Origin: an uncultured Pseudomonadales bacterium
GTDB lineage: Bacteria; Pseudomonadota; Gammaproteobacteria; Pseudomonadales; Balneatricaceae
Direction of reading: 5' to 3'
NCBI GenBank assembly: GCA_937773555.1
Contig: CALJVT010000007.1
Span: forward strand, 62,001 to 126,000
Length of the DNA stretch: 64,000 nt
Made by a program: the position numbers and the translations under genes. Below the pieces are notes generated by a model that saw nothing but the letters and a program-made list of their open reading frames with translations, made no database searches and was not told where the DNA came from. Shown piece by piece: positions 48,950 to 58,417 of this stretch; position 1 is the stretch's first letter; the number at the start of each line of letters is the position of its first letter.

Positions 48950-50071
48950 TTACCGGCGATAGGTTTGTTCCACAAATGGCATTTTACACACTCTGCAAGG
49001 CAATTGCTTGCCACGAACAAGAGCAAACACCTGTGTATCAATGGCGGCGTAGGTAAGGTCAACGTAGCCCATGGCTAAAGGTGCGCCTAAGCTTGGGCCA
49101 AATCCTCCAGAGGTGACTACGCCAATGACGTCACCTTGAGCAGTCACCAACTCAACGGCTTCACGCACAGGGGCCTTACCTTCTGGTAGCAAACCAACAC
49201 GACGGCGCTTGGGGCCATTAGCCATTTCACCAAGAACAACATCTGCACCAGGGAATCCTCCTTCGCGGTCTCCTCCAGCACGGCGACTTTTCTGAATACC
49301 CCACGCTAAATTAGCTGAAATTGGAGTCGTATCTGGCTTTAGATCATGACCGTACAAACATAATCCAGCCTCTAGGCGCAAAGAATCACGTGCGCCTAAA
49401 CCGATCCATTCTACTTCGTCAAAGGCAAGCAAACTTGCTGCTAGTGCCTCTGCACGATCATTGGCTACAGAAATTTCGAACCCATCTTCGCCGGTGTAAC
49501 CTGCGCGACCAATAAAACAATCGTGCCCTAAGATAGACACAGCTCGAGCATCCATAAACCTCATATCTGCAACTTCTGGCGCCAAACGGGCCAAAACTTC
49601 ACTAGCCATTGGGCCTTGCAGGGCTAACAAAGACCGTGTATCGAGAACTTCTAGTTTTATGTCACTAGCGAAATGAGCGCGCATATGTGCAATGTCTTGC
49701 TCTTTGCAGCCCGCGTTAACAACCAAAAAGAAATGGTCTCCAGCATTGGTAACCATTAAGTCATCCATTATGCCACCGACAGAATTAGTAAAAAAACCGT
49801 ACCGCTGACGCCCTTCGGCAAGGGCTACATAATCTGCTGGAATTAAACTTTCTAAAGCCAGAGCGACAGTTTCCATCGACGGACCTGTAAGGCGAACTTG
49901 ACCCATATGAGAAACGTCAAACAGGCCAGCTTGGGCACGACACTGCAAATGCTCTTGCTTTACACCCATGGCGTATTGCACAGGCATGTCATAACCAGCG
50001 AAAGGAACCATTTTGGCTCCTGCTTGAATATGCATGGCATGAAAAGGAGTGGTTAACAAAGGATTAGGCAT
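48950..50071 (-). CDS. gcvT: Glycine cleavage system T protein (aminomethyltransferase)
   Basis: The 373-residue protein transfers the methylene group from the H protein's aminomethyl-lipoate to THF and releases ammonia. It has FAGYDMPVQY near the N-terminus, FDVSHMGQVRL, LALQGPMASEVL, GRAGYTGEDGFEI and a C-terminal barrel. It is divergent from gcvH and gcvP, with the XRE-cupin gene between. A 16-bp palindrome lies in its promoter. Confidence 0.96.
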   Translation of the reverse strand: MPNPLLTTPFHAMHIQAGAKMVPFAGYDMPVQYAMGVKQEHLQCRAQAGLFDVSHMGQVRLTGPSMETVALALESLIPADYVALAEGRQRYGFFTNSVGGIMDDLMVTNAGDHFFLVVNAGCKEQDIAHMRAHFASDIKLEVLDTRSLLALQGPMASEVLARLAPEVADMRFMDARAVSILGHDCFIGRAGYTGEDGFEISVANDRAEALAASLLAFDEVEWIGLGARDSLRLEAGLCLYGHDLKPDTTPISANLAWGIQKSRRAGGDREGGFPGADVVLGEMANGPKRRRVGLLPEGKAPVREAVELVTAQGDVIGVVTSGGFGPSLGAPLAMGYVDLTYAAIDTQVFALVRGKQLPCRVCKMPFVEQTYRR

Positions 50072-50122
50072 CGGATTCTCGCGGCTTTAATTGAAATAAA
50101 GTGATATTAACAATTATAGCAA

Positions 50123-50138
50123 GTTTCCTATAGGAAAC
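50123..50138. promoter_or_regulatory. Perfect 16-bp palindrome upstream of gcvT
   Basis: GTTTCCTATAGGAAAC is an exact palindrome 52-67 bases above the gcvT start, just beyond the XRE-cupin stop. The half TTTCCTATA recurs at 50908-50916 above gcvH. It is a likely operator of the XRE-cupin regulator encoded between the two sites. Confidence 0.6.
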
Positions 50139-50174
50139 AAAATTTCTTTAGATAATTGCTACGGCATAATGGAT

Positions 50175-50798
50175 TTACCGAGCAACAACCCATAATACTA
50201 GTGCGTCCTTCTCACTTAAACTCACTAGCGCATGGCCCATATTGGCATCGTAATACATACTGTCACCAGCCACCATTGCTACCGGCTCATAAAACTCAGT
50301 ATACAGCGCAAGCTCACCTTCCAAGACTAATAAAAACTCCTCTCCCTCGTGGCGAACCCAATCACCAAAGTCATCAAAACTACGGGCTCGTACACGCGTC
50401 TTGAAGGGCACCATCTTCTTTCGCGCAAGGTCTGTAGATAGTAGTTCATGCTCATAAGTGCTCGTTGGGTGCGGTGTGCCCTGGCCCGACTTTGTTAGCA
50501 CTCGGCGCCCAGAAGCCATAGTGCTGCGGGGCTTAGCGAAAAGTTGAGGGATATCAATCTGCAGTCCATTGGCTAATTTCTGTACTGCTGTAAAGGTAGG
50601 AGAAATCTGTTCATTTTCAATTTTAGAAAGGGTTGAACGCGCCAAGCCAGTTTTTTTGCCAGCTTCTTCTAAGGTTAAACCCAAACTTTGTCGAATTTCC
50701 CTTAAACGCTTACCTAGCTGCAGTGGCTCTACATTAGCTTGCAAACCAGAACCTGACTCAATCTTTAACTCTGGCATATCGGGTTGTTCTGCTGACAT
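50175..50798 (-). CDS. XRE-family regulator with C-terminal cupin
   Basis: The 207-residue protein has an HTH_3 domain (about 27-82: LREIRQSLGLTLEEAGKKTGLARSTLSKIENEQISPTF) and a cupin_2 domain (about 135-205: EGEEFLLVLEGELALY, ADGDSMYYD-type stretch). Such proteins (SutR/PuuR type) repress catabolic genes and sense a small metabolite in the cupin. It is placed between gcvT and gcvHP, whose promoters share a palindromic motif, so local control of glycine cleavage is likely, with glycine or a precursor as a candidate signal. Confidence 0.9.
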   Translation of the reverse strand: MSAEQPDMPELKIESGSGLQANVEPLQLGKRLREIRQSLGLTLEEAGKKTGLARSTLSKIENEQISPTFTAVQKLANGLQIDIPQLFAKPRSTMASGRRVLTKSGQGTPHPTSTYEHELLSTDLARKKMVPFKTRVRARSFDDFGDWVRHEGEEFLLVLEGELALYTEFYEPVAMVAGDSMYYDANMGHALVSLSEKDALVLWVVAR

Positions 50799-50900
50799 GT
50801 TATAGCTCGTTGGTTTTACAGGATAAACCCTATGCTACCACGGCGCCTGTCTGGCGTCATGCCATGACAATCTGCAGGCTGTCTAGCAGAAAAATAAAGG

Positions 50901-50916
50901 GGAAATATTTCCTATA
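50901..50916. promoter_or_regulatory. Palindrome GGAAATATTTCC with TTTCCTATA, upstream of gcvH
   Basis: The 12-bp palindrome GGAAATATTTCC (50901-50912) overlaps TTTCCTATA (50908-50916), the half site of the gcvT operator. A further inverted repeat TTGATT...AATCAA follows at 50927-50944. These are candidate sites for the XRE-cupin regulator, which is divergent here. Confidence 0.5.
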
Positions 50917-51029
50917 TGCTAATTTATTGATTGAAAGGAATCAAAATGATATGCTTAACGAAGATTACATGGGCCGGTTTATTGTAGGTCCTTTAGCACT
51001 TTAATAATTAATATCTGGAACCCAAAATC

Positions 51030-51422
51030 ATGAGCAATATTCCTGCTGAATTGCTTTATACCAGCTCCCACGAATGGCTAGCCGACAATGGCGATGGTAC
51101 AGTGACTGTTGGCATTACCGATCACGCCCAAGAATTATTGGGAGACATCGTATTTGTTGAGGCTCCAGATGTTGGCCGTAACCTTGATGCTGGCGAAGAA
51201 TATACCGTCATTGAGTCAGTGAAAGCGGCGTCAGACTCCTATGCTCCTGTATCAGGAGAAATAATTGCGTTTAACGATTCTCTGGAAGATTCTCCTGAAA
51301 CCGTTAACGAAGATCCTTATGTAGAGGGTTGGATTATGAAAGTTAAATTGGCAGACGACGCTGACTTAAGCACACTTCTTAGTGCCGATGCCTATCGCGA
51401 CATTGTTGCCAGTGAAGACTAA
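51030..51422 (+). CDS. gcvH: Glycine cleavage system H protein
   Basis: The 130-residue lipoyl carrier has attachment site Lys65 in [19 protein letters not shown]. It begins [14 protein letters not shown] as in the family. It shuttles the aminomethyl group between P, T and L proteins. It is followed by gcvP 76 bases downstream, with a hairpin between them. No L-protein (lpd) gene lies in the window. Confidence 0.97.
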   Translation: MSNIPAELLYTSSHEWLADNGDGTVTVGITDHAQELLGDIVFVEAPDVGRNLDAGEEYTVIESVKAASDSYAPVSGEIIAFNDSLEDSPETVNEDPYVEGWIMKVKLADDADLSTLLSADAYRDIVASED

Positions 51423-51438
51423 GCCACAACGTTTATCG

Positions 51439-51467
51439 CCCAAAGCCATTAATGAATGGGCTTTGGG
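51439..51467 (+). terminator. Hairpin between gcvH and gcvP
   Basis: The stem CCCAAAGCCATT / AATGGGCTTTGGG has a one-base bulge and 4-base loop, followed by TGTTGTTAATT. The T-run is weak, so partial termination or mRNA protection in gcvH-gcvP is likely, giving more of the small carrier than of the large decarboxylase. Confidence 0.6.
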
Positions 51468-51498
51468 TGTTGTTAATTGCATCAAGTAAGGATTCTCC

Positions 51499-54405
51499 AT
51501 GTCTGCACCGACTCTTGCCCAAACACCTATTACACAATTGCTTCAAACCAACGCCTTTATTGACCGTCACATTGGCCCTAGTGCAAGTGACAATGAAGTT
51601 ATGCTGCGTCATCTTGACGTGACCAGCATGGATGAATTGTTAGACCAAACTGTGCCAGACAGCATACGCTTAGACCAACCTTTAGATTTGCCAGCATCAC
51701 AGTCTGAAGTAGCCACCCTAGCCCAACTTAAAGAGATGGCCAGTAAAAACATAGTTAATGTGTCTTGTATTGGTATGGGCTACAGCAACACCTTAGTGCC
51801 CAACGTTATTTTGCGAAATGTGATGGAAAATCCTGCGTGGTATACCGCTTACACACCGTATCAGCCAGAAATTGCCCAAGGCCGTTTGGAATCTTTGCTT
51901 AACTACCAGCAGATGATTATGGACCTTACAGGGATGGAACTTTCTAATGCATCTTTATTAGATGAAGCTACTGCAGCTGCAGAAGCTATGGCCTTGTGTA
52001 AACGTGCTAACAAGAAGAAAAGTGTAACCTTTTTTGTAGACGAGAATACCCACCCACAAAACCTTTCTGTAATGCGCACGCGGGCAGAATACTTTGGGTT
52101 TGAAATTGTTACGGGCGATCCAGCAAAAGATCTAGCCCAACACGATGTATTTGGCGTGATGGTGCAATACCCTGGCAGTGATGGCTCCATTTGTGACTTA
52201 AAGAGCATCATTGATGCAGCCCACGAACAAAAAGCCCTCGTGGCTGTTGGCGCCGACATAATGAGCTTAGTATTACTGCAATCACCAGGCCAGTTGGGCG
52301 CTGATGTGGTATTTGGCTCCAGCCAACGCTTCGGCGTACCTTTAGGTTTCGGCGGCCCCCATGCTGCGTTTTTCGCCAGCAAAGATAAATATAAACGATC
52401 TATTCCGGGGCGCATTATTGGTGTTTCAATCGACACCAAAGGCAAGCCTGCGTTGCGTATGGCTATGCAAACCCGTGAACAACATATTCGCCGAGAGAAG
52501 GCCAACTCCAACATCTGTACAGCCCAAGCTTTGTTAGCCAACATGTCATCTTTTTACGCGGTGTACCATGGCCCAGTTGGCTTGCGCACTATTGCTACAC
52601 GCATTCAACGCTTGACAGCTATTTTGGCAGCACAATTGGATACTTTAGGTTTTCCAGCCAACAACCTAACTTTTTTTGATACGTTAACCTTAAACGCCAA
52701 TGGCCAGCAGGAAGTAATTTACCAGCGTGCGCTGGATGCGGGTTATAACTTGCGTAAGGTCGACACAGATAGTTTAGGCATTAGCCTTGACGAAACTACC
52801 CAAACTGCTCATATACAAGACCTATTAAACATCTTTGCCGGCGCCCAGGTCGAGTTTGACCTGGCCACAACAGACATTCTTTGCAGCAGCATCAGCATGG
52901 GCATGCCTAATGAGTTAATGCGTGAAGACGCCATACTAGAGCACCCCGTTTTCAACAGCCACCACAGCGAAACAGATATGTTGCGCTATATGAAGAAGTT
53001 AGAAAACAAAGACTTCTCTTTGGTTCATGGCATGATTCCACTGGGGTCTTGCACCATGAAGCTAAACGCTACAGCACAAATGGCAGCAGTGACTTGGCCT
53101 GAATTTGCCAACATGCACCCGTTTGCTCCTACGGATCAAACCCAAGGTTACATGGAGTTAATTCGATCCTTAGAAGCGCAGCTAGTAGAAATCACTGGTT
53201 ACGACCATGTGTCTATGCAGCCTAACTCTGGCGCCCAAGGCGAGTACGCTGGGCTGGTGGCTATTCGAAAGTATCAAGCCAGTATCGGTGAAGGCCATCG
53301 TAACGTTTGTATTATTCCTAGTTCATCACATGGTACTAACCCTGCCAGTGCGTCTATGGTAGACATGACTGTGGTTGTCGTTGGTTGTGACAGCCTTGGC
53401 AACGTTGATGTGGCAGAGCTTAAGGCTAAGTCAGAGCAATACGCAGAGCAATTAGCGTGTTTAATGATTACCTATCCGTCGACCCATGGTGTTTATGAAG
53501 AAAGCATCGTAGAAATTTGCCAAATCATTCATGACAATGGTGGTCAAGTTTATATGGACGGTGCCAACATGAATGCTCAGGTTGGCGTCAGCAAGCCTGG
53601 CATCATGGGGTCTGATGTATCACATCTAAACTTACACAAAACGTTTGCCATTCCCCATGGTGGTGGTGGCCCGGGCATGGGTCCTATTGGCGTCAAAGCT
53701 CACCTTGCGCCCTTCTTACCAAACCATCCTGTAGTGCCAGTTCATGGCAAAGACAATGGTAACGGTGCTGTTTCTGCCGCACCTTATGGTAGCGGTTCAA
53801 TTTTACCTATCTCGTGGGCTTACATTAATTTGTTGGGCTCAGAGGGCTTAGAGCAGTCTACTGCCCAAGCAATTTTGAGCGCCAACTACATGGCTTCGCG
53901 TTTGAGTGAACACTTCCCGATCTTGTATCAAGGCCGCAATAACCGTGTGGCTCACGAGTGTATTATCGATATTCGTCCATTAAAAGAGACCACTGGTATC
54001 AGTGAAGAAGATATTGCTAAACGTTTAATGGACTACGGCTTCCATGCACCTACGATGTCTTTCCCTGTGGCAGGTACCTTAATGATTGAGCCTACAGAAT
54101 CTGAGCCAAAGCGCGAAATTGATCGCTTTTGTGATGCTATGGCTAGTATTCGTGGCGAAATCGCCAAAATAGAGTCAGGCGAATGGAGCCCTAAACATAA
54201 CCCACTAAAGATGGCACCGCATACCCAAGCAGATTTAGCCAGCCACGGCTGGAACCGTGGCTATTCGCGTACCGTTGCAGCTTTTCCATCTGTAGCAACT
54301 TTGGATACTAAGTTTTGGCCCACAGTTAACCGTATAGACAATGTTTATGGTGACCGTAATCTTATTTGCTCCTGCCCTCCAATGGATGTCTACGAAGACG
54401 AGTAG
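51499..54405 (+). CDS. gcvP: Glycine decarboxylase (P protein)
   Basis: The 968-residue homodimeric PLP enzyme of the single-chain type has two homologous halves. It shows [17 protein letters not shown] at the start, [44 protein letters not shown], and the PLP lysine in [16 protein letters not shown]. It has normal length with no split into subunits. It is the last gene of the gcvH-gcvP unit and ends at a strong terminator. Confidence 0.98.
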   Translation: MSAPTLAQTPITQLLQTNAFIDRHIGPSASDNEVMLRHLDVTSMDELLDQTVPDSIRLDQPLDLPASQSEVATLAQLKEMASKNIVNVSCIGMGYSNTLVPNVILRNVMENPAWYTAYTPYQPEIAQGRLESLLNYQQMIMDLTGMELSNASLLDEATAAAEAMALCKRANKKKSVTFFVDENTHPQNLSVMRTRAEYFGFEIVTGDPAKDLAQHDVFGVMVQYPGSDGSICDLKSIIDAAHEQKALVAVGADIMSLVLLQSPGQLGADVVFGSSQRFGVPLGFGGPHAAFFASKDKYKRSIPGRIIGVSIDTKGKPALRMAMQTREQHIRREKANSNICTAQALLANMSSFYAVYHGPVGLRTIATRIQRLTAILAAQLDTLGFPANNLTFFDTLTLNANGQQEVIYQRALDAGYNLRKVDTDSLGISLDETTQTAHIQDLLNIFAGAQVEFDLATTDILCSSISMGMPNELMREDAILEHPVFNSHHSETDMLRYMKKLENKDFSLVHGMIPLGSCTMKLNATAQMAAVTWPEFANMHPFAPTDQTQGYMELIRSLEAQLVEITGYDHVSMQPNSGAQGEYAGLVAIRKYQASIGEGHRNVCIIPSSSHGTNPASASMVDMTVVVVGCDSLGNVDVAELKAKSEQYAEQLACLMITYPSTHGVYEESIVEICQIIHDNGGQVYMDGANMNAQVGVSKPGIMGSDVSHLNLHKTFAIPHGGGGPGMGPIGVKAHLAPFLPNHPVVPVHGKDNGNGAVSAAPYGSGSILPISWAYINLLGSEGLEQSTAQAILSANYMASRLSEHFPILYQGRNNRVAHECIIDIRPLKETTGISEEDIAKRLMDYGFHAPTMSFPVAGTLMIEPTESEPKREIDRFCDAMASIRGEIAKIESGEWSPKHNPLKMAPHTQADLASHGWNRGYSRTVAAFPSVATLDTKFWPTVNRIDNVYGDRNLICSCPPMDVYEDE

Positions 54406-54427
54406 TTAACGCAATACCTAACCAAAG

Positions 54428-54474
54428 CACCCAGCGTCAGCAAAGAGGCCTTATTAGCTTTGTTGGTCTGGGTG
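54428..54474 (+). terminator. Terminator after gcvP
   Basis: The outer stem CACCCAG / CTGGGTG and inner stem AGCAAAG / CTTTGTT are followed by TTTTACTTT. It lies 23 bases after the gcvP stop. Confidence 0.85.
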
Positions 54475-54622
54475 TTTTACTTTACCTAAAACTTATCATA
54501 CGTTCGGCACATCAGTTGCTTATCAATTCTTAACAGCCCAATTTAGCCATTGACCCACGTCTTAATTTACTATATTTTGCGATTAAATTAGCGTCTTAAT
54601 CTAAACCATTTATAGGAGACTC

Positions 54623-56761
54623 GTGAAAGCGCTGAATCAACTTTTACCTTTGTACTTAAGCTGCACGCTTTTACTTATGGGCAATGGTTTGCTGTTTATC
54701 ATTATTCCTATGAGCATGCGCTTAGATGGCCAAGATACGGACGCCATTGGCTTGGTAATGTCACTGTATTTTGTAGGCATGTTGCTGGGTTCTTTATATG
54801 GTAGACACCTAATAAGCCGCGTAGGTCATATTCGCATTTTTGCTGCCTGTGCCTCTGTGGCTACCCTGTGTGCGTTATTACATAGCATTTGGTCTGTACC
54901 ATTGGTGTGGGGCGTATTACGAGTATTAATTGGGTTTACCAACGCCACTTTTTTTATGACTATGGAAACATGGTTAAGTGAAAGCTCCACTAGTGAAAAC
55001 CGTGCCACAGTATTTGGCAGCTATCAATTCGTTACTTACTTTGGCCTAGCACTGGGTCAGTTAATGCTTAACTTTGCTGAACCACAAGACCCTATTCTGT
55101 ATATCTATGTTGCTATGCTTTTTTGTCTATGCATGATTCCAGTACTAATGAGCCGTTCGGGTGGACCAAGAATCAATGAACCCGAATCAATGCCTTTAAA
55201 AACCCTTTATCGGACGTCACCCCTGGGTGTCGTGGGCATCATGATTTCTGGTATTTGTTTAGGTGCTTTTTACAATATGAGCAGTGTGTACGGTGCTGAT
55301 GTAGGCATGACCAAAAGTCAAATTGCTACCTTTATGAGTGCCACCATGGTGGGTGGCTTCTTATTGCAGTTCCCTGTCGGCAAACTCGCCGACATCTTTG
55401 ACCGACGAACAGTATTGGTGATGACACTGCTCGTAGCATGTTTGGCCGCTATGGTATTACCCATTATGGCAGCCCAAGGCGAAATGATCATTACCATAGC
55501 CTGCGCTGTAATTCTCAGTGGGGCGTTAGCCTGCGTCTATCCCATCGCGTTAGCTGATGCCTTTGACCGACTGAAACCCTCTGAGATGGTAGCGGCTAGT
55601 GGCAAACTAATTTTGGCCTATGCGACAGGTGGAGCCATAGGCCCCTATACCTCTTCCATAGTGATGAAGCAGATGGGCGCTGACGCTCTATTTGGTTATT
55701 TAATTGTTGCTAGCTTAATCTTAGTAGCCTTCGTCATGTACCGCATGAGTATTCGTTCAGCCGTACCCGACGCATTACAAGAATCGTTTGTGGTACAAGG
55801 TATGACGCCCATGGCCACAGAACTGGACCCACGTACAGAATACAACAGCTTAGATGAAACGAGTGTGGCTGCAGAGACAGTGCTTTTACTAGCAGAAGAA
55901 AACCCGAACGATGTGGTTGAAATTGCGGTAAGCATCGCTCTTAACCAACCAGAAGAAGCAGTGAACATTGCCCAAGTAACCGCATACCACTACCCTAATG
56001 AGGCAGTATCTTTAGCGACTACTTTGGCTAATGAGCTACCTCATTTGAAGCTAGATATTATCACCAATGTTGCCGGTTCTGCGCCTCAATCTGGCGCAGC
56101 ATTAGCACGCTATATGTGTGGCTTAATCAAACAACAAAAGCTAGACCCCCAAGCTAGTTTTGATGCATTGAGCCGCCTTACTCTTAAGCTTTTAGAGGAG
56201 GCCCCACAGCAAGCAGCAGAAATTGCTGGCATTGTAAGCCACGAAATTGCTGATGACATGCCAGAATTAGTCGCTAAAATTGCTGTACTCGCAGCACAAG
56301 CTGCACCAGATCAACGAGTAGAAGTCGCCACTGCTGTTACCCAAGAAGTACCCGAGGCCAGCGTAGAAGTAGCGACCGGTGTTGCAGAAACAATAGCTGC
56401 AAGCCCTGATGAAGAGTTGCATATCTTTTTAGCTTCAGAAGAAGATGAAGACTATTTAGGGGAAGGTACAGAACTTGCTATTGCTCTGGGGCAAGAGGCA
56501 CCTGAGCAAGCCTTTGATATTGCCACGGCAGTAGCCGAGGTATTGCCAGAAGATGCCGCTCAAGTTGCTGAATCTATTGCTCAAACAGATCCTCAGCATG
56601 CCTCTGATTTAGTGGGAAGCATTAGTGAGGTAGCACCAGAAATGGCTGATGACGTAATGTATGCTGTTGCAAGTTCACTGCCAGAACAGGCAGAAGAGTT
56701 ACTTCAAGAAGTACTACTGGAGGCTGAAAATAACTTTGAGTCAACTAGGCAGCCTAGCTAG
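54623..56761 (+). CDS. MFS transporter with long C-terminal helical-repeat domain
   Basis: This 712-residue protein starts at GTG with TAGGAG upstream. Residues 1-385 are a 12-helix MFS transporter of the YcaD-like type (GRHLISRVGHIRIF loop, GKLADIFDRRTVL in the second half). Residues 410-705 form a soluble tail built from repeats of about 15 residues, e.g. IATAVAEVLPEDAAQVAESIAQ and VEVATAVTQEVPEASVEVATGVAE. Each looks like one amphipathic helix capped by P-E/D. Such a tail is not usual in MFS proteins. The substrate is unknown, and the tail faces the cytoplasm if the topology is standard. Confidence 0.85.
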   Translation: MKALNQLLPLYLSCTLLLMGNGLLFIIIPMSMRLDGQDTDAIGLVMSLYFVGMLLGSLYGRHLISRVGHIRIFAACASVATLCALLHSIWSVPLVWGVLRVLIGFTNATFFMTMETWLSESSTSENRATVFGSYQFVTYFGLALGQLMLNFAEPQDPILYIYVAMLFCLCMIPVLMSRSGGPRINEPESMPLKTLYRTSPLGVVGIMISGICLGAFYNMSSVYGADVGMTKSQIATFMSATMVGGFLLQFPVGKLADIFDRRTVLVMTLLVACLAAMVLPIMAAQGEMIITIACAVILSGALACVYPIALADAFDRLKPSEMVAASGKLILAYATGGAIGPYTSSIVMKQMGADALFGYLIVASLILVAFVMYRMSIRSAVPDALQESFVVQGMTPMATELDPRTEYNSLDETSVAAETVLLLAEENPNDVVEIAVSIALNQPEEAVNIAQVTAYHYPNEAVSLATTLANELPHLKLDIITNVAGSAPQSGAALARYMCGLIKQQKLDPQASFDALSRLTLKLLEEAPQQAAEIAGIVSHEIADDMPELVAKIAVLAAQAAPDQRVEVATAVTQEVPEASVEVATGVAETIAASPDEELHIFLASEEDEDYLGEGTELAIALGQEAPEQAFDIATAVAEVLPEDAAQVAESIAQTDPQHASDLVGSISEVAPEMADDVMYAVASSLPEQAEELLQEVLLEAENNFESTRQPS

Positions 56762-57167
56762 TGGGCCAGTTTTGAAGCAGTGCATCAGCAATACCTTTGT
56801 TCGCATCAGGAATGGTCATTTGTGGCAAGGTCTGCGCATCTACCCAGAGCACAGGCTGCCCTTCTAAGCCTTTGGCAATGCCTGAAAAACCCTTAACTAG
56901 ATAAAAATACAACGATACCTGTTTATCAGCGTAGTCATGATGCACAGCCTTAAACAGTTCACAAGCGTGCTGGTTAATCTGCAAGCCAACCTCTTCTTGA
57001 AGCTCACGAGCTAACGCTTGTAAGTGACTTTCGTGACTTTCTATTTTACCGCCAGGGAACTCCCACTTACCACCTTGGTGCTGCCAATCAGCCCGCTGAG
57101 CCATAAGAACACGTTGTTTAGAATCAACGACAATTGCAGCAACTACTTCCACACGTTGAGTGATCAC
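56754..57167 (-). CDS. mutT: 8-oxo-dGTP diphosphatase (Nudix, MutT)
   Basis: The 137-residue protein has the Nudix box GGKIESHESHLQALARELQEEVG, a full G-x5-E-x7-REUXEEXGU match. The N-terminus VEVVAAIVVDSKQRVLMAQR is as in MutT. It cleans oxidised dGTP from the pool. It overlaps the end of the MFS gene by 8 bases in convergent orientation and follows argJ by 8 bases, the usual Pseudomonas order. Confidence 0.93.
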   Translation of the reverse strand: MITQRVEVVAAIVVDSKQRVLMAQRADWQHQGGKWEFPGGKIESHESHLQALARELQEEVGLQINQHACELFKAVHHDYADKQVSLYFYLVKGFSGIAKGLEGQPVLWVDAQTLPQMTIPDANKGIADALLQNWPTS

Positions 57168-57175
57168 TGTTAACT

Positions 57176-58390
57176 TTAACTCCGGTAATCAGCGTTAATT
57201 TTAACGTAATCGTAAGACAAGTCTGTGGTCCACACAGTTTCTTTTACATCACCCCGTTTTAAGTTAACTCTAATGGTAATTTCATCTTGGTCCATAACCT
57301 TTTGGCCTTCAGTCTCTGTGTAACTGCTGGCACATCCACCGTGGTCAACTAAAAGTAAATCACCTAAGTGAATGGTCAGGGTTTTAACGTTAAGATTAGG
57401 CACCCCAGAATAGCCCACCGCGTTCAATATACGACCCCAGTTTGGGTCACTAGCAAACATTGCTGTTTTTATAAGTGGCGAGTGGGCAATCGCATAGGCC
57501 ACTTGCAAACATTCTTCACTATTAGCACCGCCTTCCACTTCTACACTAATAAACTTAGTGGCACCTTCGCCATCTCGAACAATAGCGTGGGCTAGTTGCT
57601 GCATGATGTCAGTTAAGGCTTTACTAAACTTAGCCACCAGCTCACTGTCTTCATCCAAACACAAGTGACTAGCGCCTGTGGCAATGAGCATACATGAATC
57701 GTTGGTAGACATATCACCATCGACAGTAATACGATTAAAACTTTGGTCAACAGCTTGGTCTAGTAGGTCTTGGGTCAAGGTAGGCGAACACTGAACATCA
57801 GTTGCGACAAACGCTAACATGGTGGCCATATTAGGCCGTATCATGCCCGACCCTTTAGAAATACCCGTGAGGCTAATAGTTTGGCCAAAGTGTTCAATCT
57901 GAACACTAGCACCTTTGGTGCGAGTATCCGTGGTTAGTATTCCCCATGCGGCATCTTGCCAGCCATTAATGTCTAACTGACTAATCGCTTTGGGCAAACT
58001 AGTTACAATTTTTTCTATAGGAAGTTTTTCACCGATCACGCCAGTAGAAAATGGCAGTACTTGAGTCGTATTAAGGCTCAGAGCTTTGGCCACCTCACAG
58101 CAGGCTGCAAGGGCATCAGCATCACCAGCTGCGCCAGTACCCGCATTAGCATTACCTGTATTAATCACTAAAGCCAATGGGCTATCATCCTGTAAATGGC
58201 GCCTACACAGCTGAACTGGGGCCGCACAAAACGCATTGGTTGTGAACACCCCAGCCATACTCGAACCAGCTTGGGCTTGCATCACCACCAAATCTCTACG
58301 CCCTGGGGTTTTGATACCCGCATCTGTAGTGCCTAAATGAAACCCTACTATGGGATGATAGATCACCTCAGCTAACAGTCCAACAGCCAT
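57176..58390 (-). CDS. argJ: Glutamate N-acetyltransferase / amino-acid acetyltransferase
   Basis: The 404-residue Ntn-hydrolase-like enzyme cycles acetyl groups in arginine synthesis. The self-cleavage and nucleophile Thr lies in RPNMATMLAFVATD. KGSGMI and the conserved C-terminal NADYRS end are present. It matches bifunctional ArgJ length. It lies between secA and mutT on the same strand. Confidence 0.96.
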   Translation of the reverse strand: MAVGLLAEVIYHPIVGFHLGTTDAGIKTPGRRDLVVMQAQAGSSMAGVFTTNAFCAAPVQLCRRHLQDDSPLALVINTGNANAGTGAAGDADALAACCEVAKALSLNTTQVLPFSTGVIGEKLPIEKIVTSLPKAISQLDINGWQDAAWGILTTDTRTKGASVQIEHFGQTISLTGISKGSGMIRPNMATMLAFVATDVQCSPTLTQDLLDQAVDQSFNRITVDGDMSTNDSCMLIATGASHLCLDEDSELVAKFSKALTDIMQQLAHAIVRDGEGATKFISVEVEGGANSEECLQVAYAIAHSPLIKTAMFASDPNWGRILNAVGYSGVPNLNVKTLTIHLGDLLLVDHGGCASSYTETEGQKVMDQDEITIRVNLKRGDVKETVWTTDLSYDYVKINADYRS

Positions 58391-58417
58391 AATTTGTTCC
58401 CAGTTTACTATCTGTAA

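Noticed and set aside
50799-51029. Possible glycine riboswitch upstream of gcvH
   Set aside because: The conserved glycine-aptamer blocks are not present; the stretch instead holds short palindromes that fit a protein operator.
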